A program made the position numbers and the translations under genes. From the NCBI GenBank assembly GCA_964593065.1, contig CAZQGO010000034.1, positions 1-12,761 on the forward strand: 12,761 bases of DNA, given 5' to 3'. This document shows, piece by piece, positions 12,001 through 12,761 of the stretch; position 1 is the first letter of the stretch; the number at the start of each line of letters is the position of its first letter. The notes below the pieces were generated by a model, which saw nothing but the letters and a program-made list of their open reading frames with translations, searched no databases and was not told where the DNA came from. This DNA comes from CAZQGO01 sp964593065. Lineage in GTDB: Bacteria > Oederibacteriota > JAAXVQ01.

Positions 12001-12761
12001 AACATAGGCGGCGACCATGCCCACCACGGCCAGCAGCAAGCCCTGAGGGAAAAGCAGCAGTCCCAGGCCGAGTGGCAGATGGAAGATCAGCCCGACTCCG
12101 AATAATTTCCCCCAGGCGGCCAAGCGGTCCCGCCATGCGGCCCAGGACCGCCAGCTGCCGAAAGCCTGGAACTCCCAGCCGTGCGCCCCCTGCACGTAAA
12201 CCCCGGTCCAATGACCCACGGAGAAAAGAGCGTTGGCGGTCAGGGCGGCCACGACCGCGGAAACGACCAGGCCCCAACCGAGAGCCGTGAACAAAGCCAG
12301 GAGGGTTATTGCGGAAGCCGCGATCACGAGGGTTTCGAAAACGGGCGCCACCTTGGTAGCCGCGTATTCCAGGACCCTGTCCTCGCTCGGTTTCCGGCCC
12401 TGGCGCGACAACTGCCAGCGAGCCAGGCGGTAGGACAAGCTCCAGGTTCCCGGAAGGCCAGCCTTTTGCTCTGGACCCAGAACGCGTACTCCCGTGGTTC
12501 CAGGTAAAAATCTTTCCGGAAGCAGGTGTGCCGAATGCCGGACCGAAAAGCGGGCGAGGGCGGTCCCGTAGCCCTGGAGAGTTTCCAGTCCCTTCGTCTC
12601 CAAGGTCCGCCAATAGCCTTGCAAGGCCTTGAACAGCCCCATGGTCGAACGGAATACATTGGCCGTTCCGGTCGTCATGATCCGTAGGATCGCCAAGTTC
12701 ACGATCAAGTGCACCACGAAGGAGGCCGCGACCACGGCCGGATAGGCCCAGGGTGCGGGCA
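1..12761 (-). CDS. Giant membrane-anchored protein: six AAA+ modules, three WD40-like propellers and a VWA/MIDAS domain (partial at both ends)
   Basis: Seen: I split the sequence into triplets from position 1 and found no minus-strand stop (TTA, CTA or TCA on the plus strand) in this register across the whole window. The frame is open for 4,253 codons; residue 1 below means the codon at 12759-12757. Recognisable motifs for membrane segments, six AAA+ modules, three propellers and a MIDAS site all lie in this one frame, so it is the true coding frame. No start, ribosome binding site or terminator is in the window. Family knowledge: MoxR-type AAA+ ATPases work with VWA proteins (RavA-ViaA, CobS-CobT, ChlI-ChlD), and midasin fuses six AAA+ modules and a MIDAS domain in one chain. 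Inference: a membrane-attached ATP-driven remodelling machine with a single-chain AAA+ ring. The substrate is unknown and I know no named bacterial protein with this exact layout. Confidence 0.93.
130..760 (-). other. VWA domain with CobT/ChlD/midasin-type MIDAS metal site
   Basis: Residues about 4000-4210. MIDAS motif 1 is LLVDQSGSMDGSK (D4011, S4013, S4015). Motif 2 is NNNADMRAV (D4102), matching the Asn-rich form with Asp used by CobT-like proteins instead of the usual Thr. Motif 3 is VIHFSDGDPD (D4129, with D4131 near). These residues bind a divalent cation and, through it, an acidic side chain on a partner. In midasin this site grips ubiquitin-like adaptor domains, and in ChlD/CobT it supports metal insertion. 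Here the bound partner is unknown. The protein continues past position 1, so this is not the extreme C-terminus. Confidence 0.9.
780..1260 (-). other. Charged, probably coiled-coil linker
   Basis: Residues about 3834-3993. It is very rich in E, R, Q, K and A with long helical stretches such as EQLRRAAEMMRKAVQEARRE and RYQEEAELRQLEAEADKFQR. It joins the metallopeptidase-like region to the VWA domain. Midasin has a long flexible D/E-rich segment before its MIDAS domain; this one is shorter and has mixed charge. A tether that lets the VWA domain reach back to the AAA+ ring is the likely role, by analogy. Confidence 0.65.
1500..2040 (-). other. Degenerate metallopeptidase-like region before the VWA domain
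   Basis: Residues about 3574-3754. It contains GVLYHEIFELLFRA (H3672, E3673, E3676), followed 20-30 residues later by DNAVGDIWINEQ (N3700, D3704, N3708). Family knowledge: VWA proteins with a putative metallopeptidase domain (DUF2201 type) carry HExxH, a further His, and an N-x-A-A-D-x-x-I-N motif in this order and position. Here the second His is Glu and the third is absent, while the N-D-IN motif is kept. The fold is therefore probably related but unlikely to be a classical zinc protease. This assignment rests on motif resemblance only. Confidence 0.5.
2230..2975 (-). other. AAA+ module A3 (unit 3, MoxR/midasin-like, last AAA+ module)
   Basis: Residues about 3262-3510. Walker A is GPVGVGKSW (K3301, S3302), Walker B is CVVDEINRA (D3365, E3366), sensor 1 is MTMNPPGG (N3417), the arginine finger is in DFMERMYTVEM (R3435) and the sensor-2-type helix is SFRSLERMVKSLARYP. 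It is preceded by SGDVRLPLGND. It is clearly homologous to A1/A2 but carries many substitutions and was not included in the recent homogenisation. No B module follows; the chain runs on to the C-terminal accessory region. Confidence 0.92.
3120..4260 (-). other. WD40-like beta-propeller 3
   Basis: Residues about 2834-3213. Eight repeats start at YSPDEQLL, FSQDGEYL, WSPDGKRL, WSRDGREI, ESQDGKYL, WSDDGSL, FQPGGTVL and WSAGGRL. Typical repeat ends are TWLWRKDEKG, TVYLWERRGG, VWIWTRSGG and AWYWVKDNRG. It separates AAA+ modules B3 and A3. Spacing is the same as in the other two propellers, supporting a common ancestor by triplication of the whole unit. Confidence 0.85.
4350..5140 (-). other. AAA+ module B3 (unit 3, GKD-type Walker A)
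   Basis: Residues about 2541-2803. Walker A is GEAGVGKDW (K2593, D2594), Walker B is IIIVDEITK (D2653), and sensor 1 and the arginine finger are as in B2. It directly follows A2, making a second adjacent A-B pair. Only two bases differ from B2: 4399 is a silent glycine change and 4428 gives Met instead of Val. Identity stops at 4355, immediately after the GEWEGGR motif. Past that point the chain enters the stalk before propeller 3 (DEVDSEIDNLRNKIAYVTLRR). Confidence 0.9.
4355..6020 (-). repeat. Near-identical in-frame direct repeat, copy encoding A2-B3
   Basis: This 1,666-bp block matches 7400-9065 at a constant offset of 3,045 bp (1,015 codons). By eye I found only two mismatches: G4399/C7444, silent, and T4428/C7473, Met versus Val. 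Sequence outside the block diverges abruptly on both sides. The block starts just before Walker A of the A module and ends just after GEWEGGR of the B module. Confidence 0.95.
5275..6050 (-). other. AAA+ module A2 (unit 2, MoxR/midasin-like, GKS-type Walker A)
   Basis: Residues about 2237-2495. It has the same motif set as A1: GPVGVGKSW (K2275, S2276), CVVDEINRA (D2339, E2340) and TMNPPGG (N2391), followed by the arginine-finger and sensor-2 helices. From 6020 downward the DNA is identical to A1 as far as I can read. Upstream of 6020 the two copies differ at once: YEYEPKETPAN here and YEYLPKQTPTN before A1. This module is preceded by SGDVRLPLGDD. Confidence 0.93.
6181..7300 (-). other. WD40-like beta-propeller 2
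   Basis: Residues about 1820-2193. Eight repeats start at YSPDDRLL, FSPDGDYL, WSPDGERL, WSKDGRVI, ISPDGRYL, WSDDGAL, FRPGGGVL and WSPTGRL. Many end in strands such as TAWVWRREQDG, VWIWESRDG or VWLWERGARG. Repeat order and loop lengths match propeller 3 better than propeller 1; for example, the fourth repeat ends NVWEADEKG here and NVWEADERG in propeller 3. The sequence has nevertheless diverged far more than the AAA+ blocks on either side. Confidence 0.85.
7395..8185 (-). other. AAA+ module B2 (unit 2, GKD-type Walker A)
   Basis: Residues about 1526-1788. Walker A is GEAGVGKDW (K1578, D1579), Walker B is IIIVDEITK (D1638, E1639), sensor 1 is VIATMNEA (N1681), and an arginine-finger candidate lies in EDFEDRMG (R1699). 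The C-terminal helix LSTRVLERIVEGVAAYPEA follows. It comes directly after module A1 through a linker of about 45-60 residues with no propeller between, so A1-B2 form an adjacent AAA+ pair. It is identical to B3 except for one Val/Met difference in the C-terminal helix (7473 versus 4428). Confidence 0.9.
7400..9065 (-). repeat. Near-identical in-frame direct repeat, copy encoding A1-B2
   Basis: Second copy of the 1,666-bp block described at 4355-6020, in the same orientation and the same reading frame. The 1,379 bp between the copies encode propeller 2 and its flanks. Confidence 0.95.
8320..9095 (-). other. AAA+ module A1 (unit 1, MoxR/midasin-like, GKS-type Walker A)
   Basis: Residues about 1222-1480. 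Walker A is GPVGVGKSW (K1260, S1261). A helix-2-insert-like segment contains LHEGTTARDL. Walker B is CVVDEINRA (D1324, E1325), the MoxR-type DEINRA signature. Sensor 1 is TMNPPGGRVEVN (N1376), close to the midasin/MoxR form. The arginine finger is in ADFMDRMYSVEV (R1394), and a sensor-2-type helix is STRALERMVRY (R1457, R1461). All catalytic elements of an active ATPase are present. The module is preceded by SGDVRLPVGE, a linker kept before all three A modules. It lies inside the near-identical duplicated block. Confidence 0.93.
9241..10350 (-). other. WD40-like beta-propeller 1
   Basis: Residues about 804-1173. Eight repeats of about 40-50 residues are visible. Each begins with a W/F-S-x-D-G-type turn followed by a strand such as RLAAVG, and most end in an aromatic strand such as WYWDLDEEG or LVWDV. 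Repeat starts include YSQDGKLL, FSPDNRYL, WSPDGKRV, WSPDGKRL, FSPDGEYM, WSAQDGTL, FSPWDGKL and WSAQGRL. The classical terminal WD dipeptide is mostly absent. Eight repeats suggest one eight-bladed propeller, probably a protein-interaction platform between AAA+ modules B1 and A1. The repeats differ from those of propellers 2 and 3. Confidence 0.85.
10435..11190 (-). other. AAA+ module B1 (unit 1, GKD-type Walker A)
   Basis: Residues about 524-775. Walker A is GEAGVGKDW (K562, D563), Walker B is VIIVDEVTK (D622, E623) and sensor 1 is IIATMNEA (N665). An arginine-finger candidate lies in EDFQDRF (R683), and a sensor-2-like helix is LSLRVLERIVETL (R738, R742). The residue after the P-loop lysine is Asp instead of Ser/Thr. 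Sigma-54 activators carry GKE at this place and are active, so the change alone does not prove the site is dead. The module ends in GEWEGGRDE, which is conserved in B2 and B3. It diverges clearly from B2/B3 at the DNA level but matches them motif for motif. Confidence 0.9.
11161..11880 (-). other. Unassigned region between membrane segments and first AAA+ module (part of the giant CDS)
   Basis: Residues about 294-533. I do not recognise a family. It starts with an alanine-rich, weakly hydrophobic stretch and continues as a mixed alpha/beta-looking soluble region. Residues 414-433 (11520-11461) contain DHELYRWNHPEAGLTEAVAH, with three histidines and four acidic residues within 20 positions, which could be a metal site. 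The end of the region (VEYLRRADGRYWLVIDKEVDFP) leads into the helix that precedes the first Walker A motif. No function is assigned. Confidence 0.45.
12000..12761 (-). other. N-terminal membrane region (part of the giant CDS)
   Basis: Residues about 1-253. Three long hydrophobic stretches are visible. The first is residues about 5-28 (AVVAASFVVHLIVNLAIL). The second is 143-173 (12333-12241), about 31 residues rich in A, V and L. The third is 219-253 (12105-12001), 35 residues containing LLLFPQGLLLAVVGMVAAYV. The last two are long enough for one helix each or a hairpin. A polar segment of about 110 residues lies between the first and second. This predicts anchoring in the inner membrane. The number of helices and the topology cannot be fixed because the protein starts outside the window. 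Confidence 0.75.

Noticed and set aside
1..12761. Several separate AAA+, WD40 and VWA genes in an operon
   Set aside because: There is no stop codon in the common frame anywhere between the domains, so they belong to a single gene in this sequence.
1..12761. CRISPR array, tRNA/rRNA, promoter, riboswitch or terminator
   Set aside because: No short regular repeats or RNA signatures were noticed, and every base lies in the coding frame; internal promoters cannot be judged by eye.

Overview
The whole window is the inside of one giant gene on the minus strand. The minus-strand frame whose codons occupy positions 3n-2 to 3n has no stop codon from 12759 down to 1. That gives 4,253 consecutive sense codons, with the start beyond the right edge and the stop beyond the left edge. 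There is no intergenic DNA, RNA gene, CRISPR array or insertion sequence. The host is a GC-rich bacterium. Giant multidomain genes of this kind are known from Omnitrophota, Planctomycetota, Chloroflexota and some myxobacteria-like lineages, but nothing here fixes the phylum.

Reading the protein from N to C (right to left in the window): membrane-spanning segments (about 12761-12000); an unassigned region with a His/Glu-rich motif (11880-11161); then three repeated units, each made of a 'B-type' AAA+ module, an eight-repeat WD40-like beta-propeller and an 'A-type' MoxR/midasin-like AAA+ module. Unit 1 spans about 11190-8320, unit 2 about 8185-5275 and unit 3 about 5140-2230. Walker A motifs recur every 1,015-1,026 residues. 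Next come a metallopeptidase-like region with a degenerate HEIFE motif (2040-1500), a charged, probably coiled-coil linker (1260-780) and a VWA domain with a CobT/ChlD/midasin-style MIDAS metal site (760-130). The chain continues past position 1.

The main result is that one polypeptide carries exactly six visible AAA+ modules in the order B-A-B-A-B-A, with a C-terminal MIDAS/VWA domain. This is the layout of eukaryotic midasin (Rea1/Mdn1), a single-chain AAA+ hexamer. Unlike midasin, it has three propellers threaded between the modules and a membrane anchor. It looks like a fused version of the bacterial MoxR-AAA plus VWA partnerships (RavA-ViaA, CobS-CobT, ChlI-ChlD, NorQ-NorD). The likely role, by inference, is a membrane-attached ATP-driven remodelling machine. 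The substrate is unknown.

A 1,666-bp block covering one A module and the following B module occurs twice, in frame and 3,045 bp apart, with only two differences found by eye. The propellers between the copies have diverged strongly. This points to recent gene conversion or unequal recombination inside the gene, or to an assembly problem that must be excluded.
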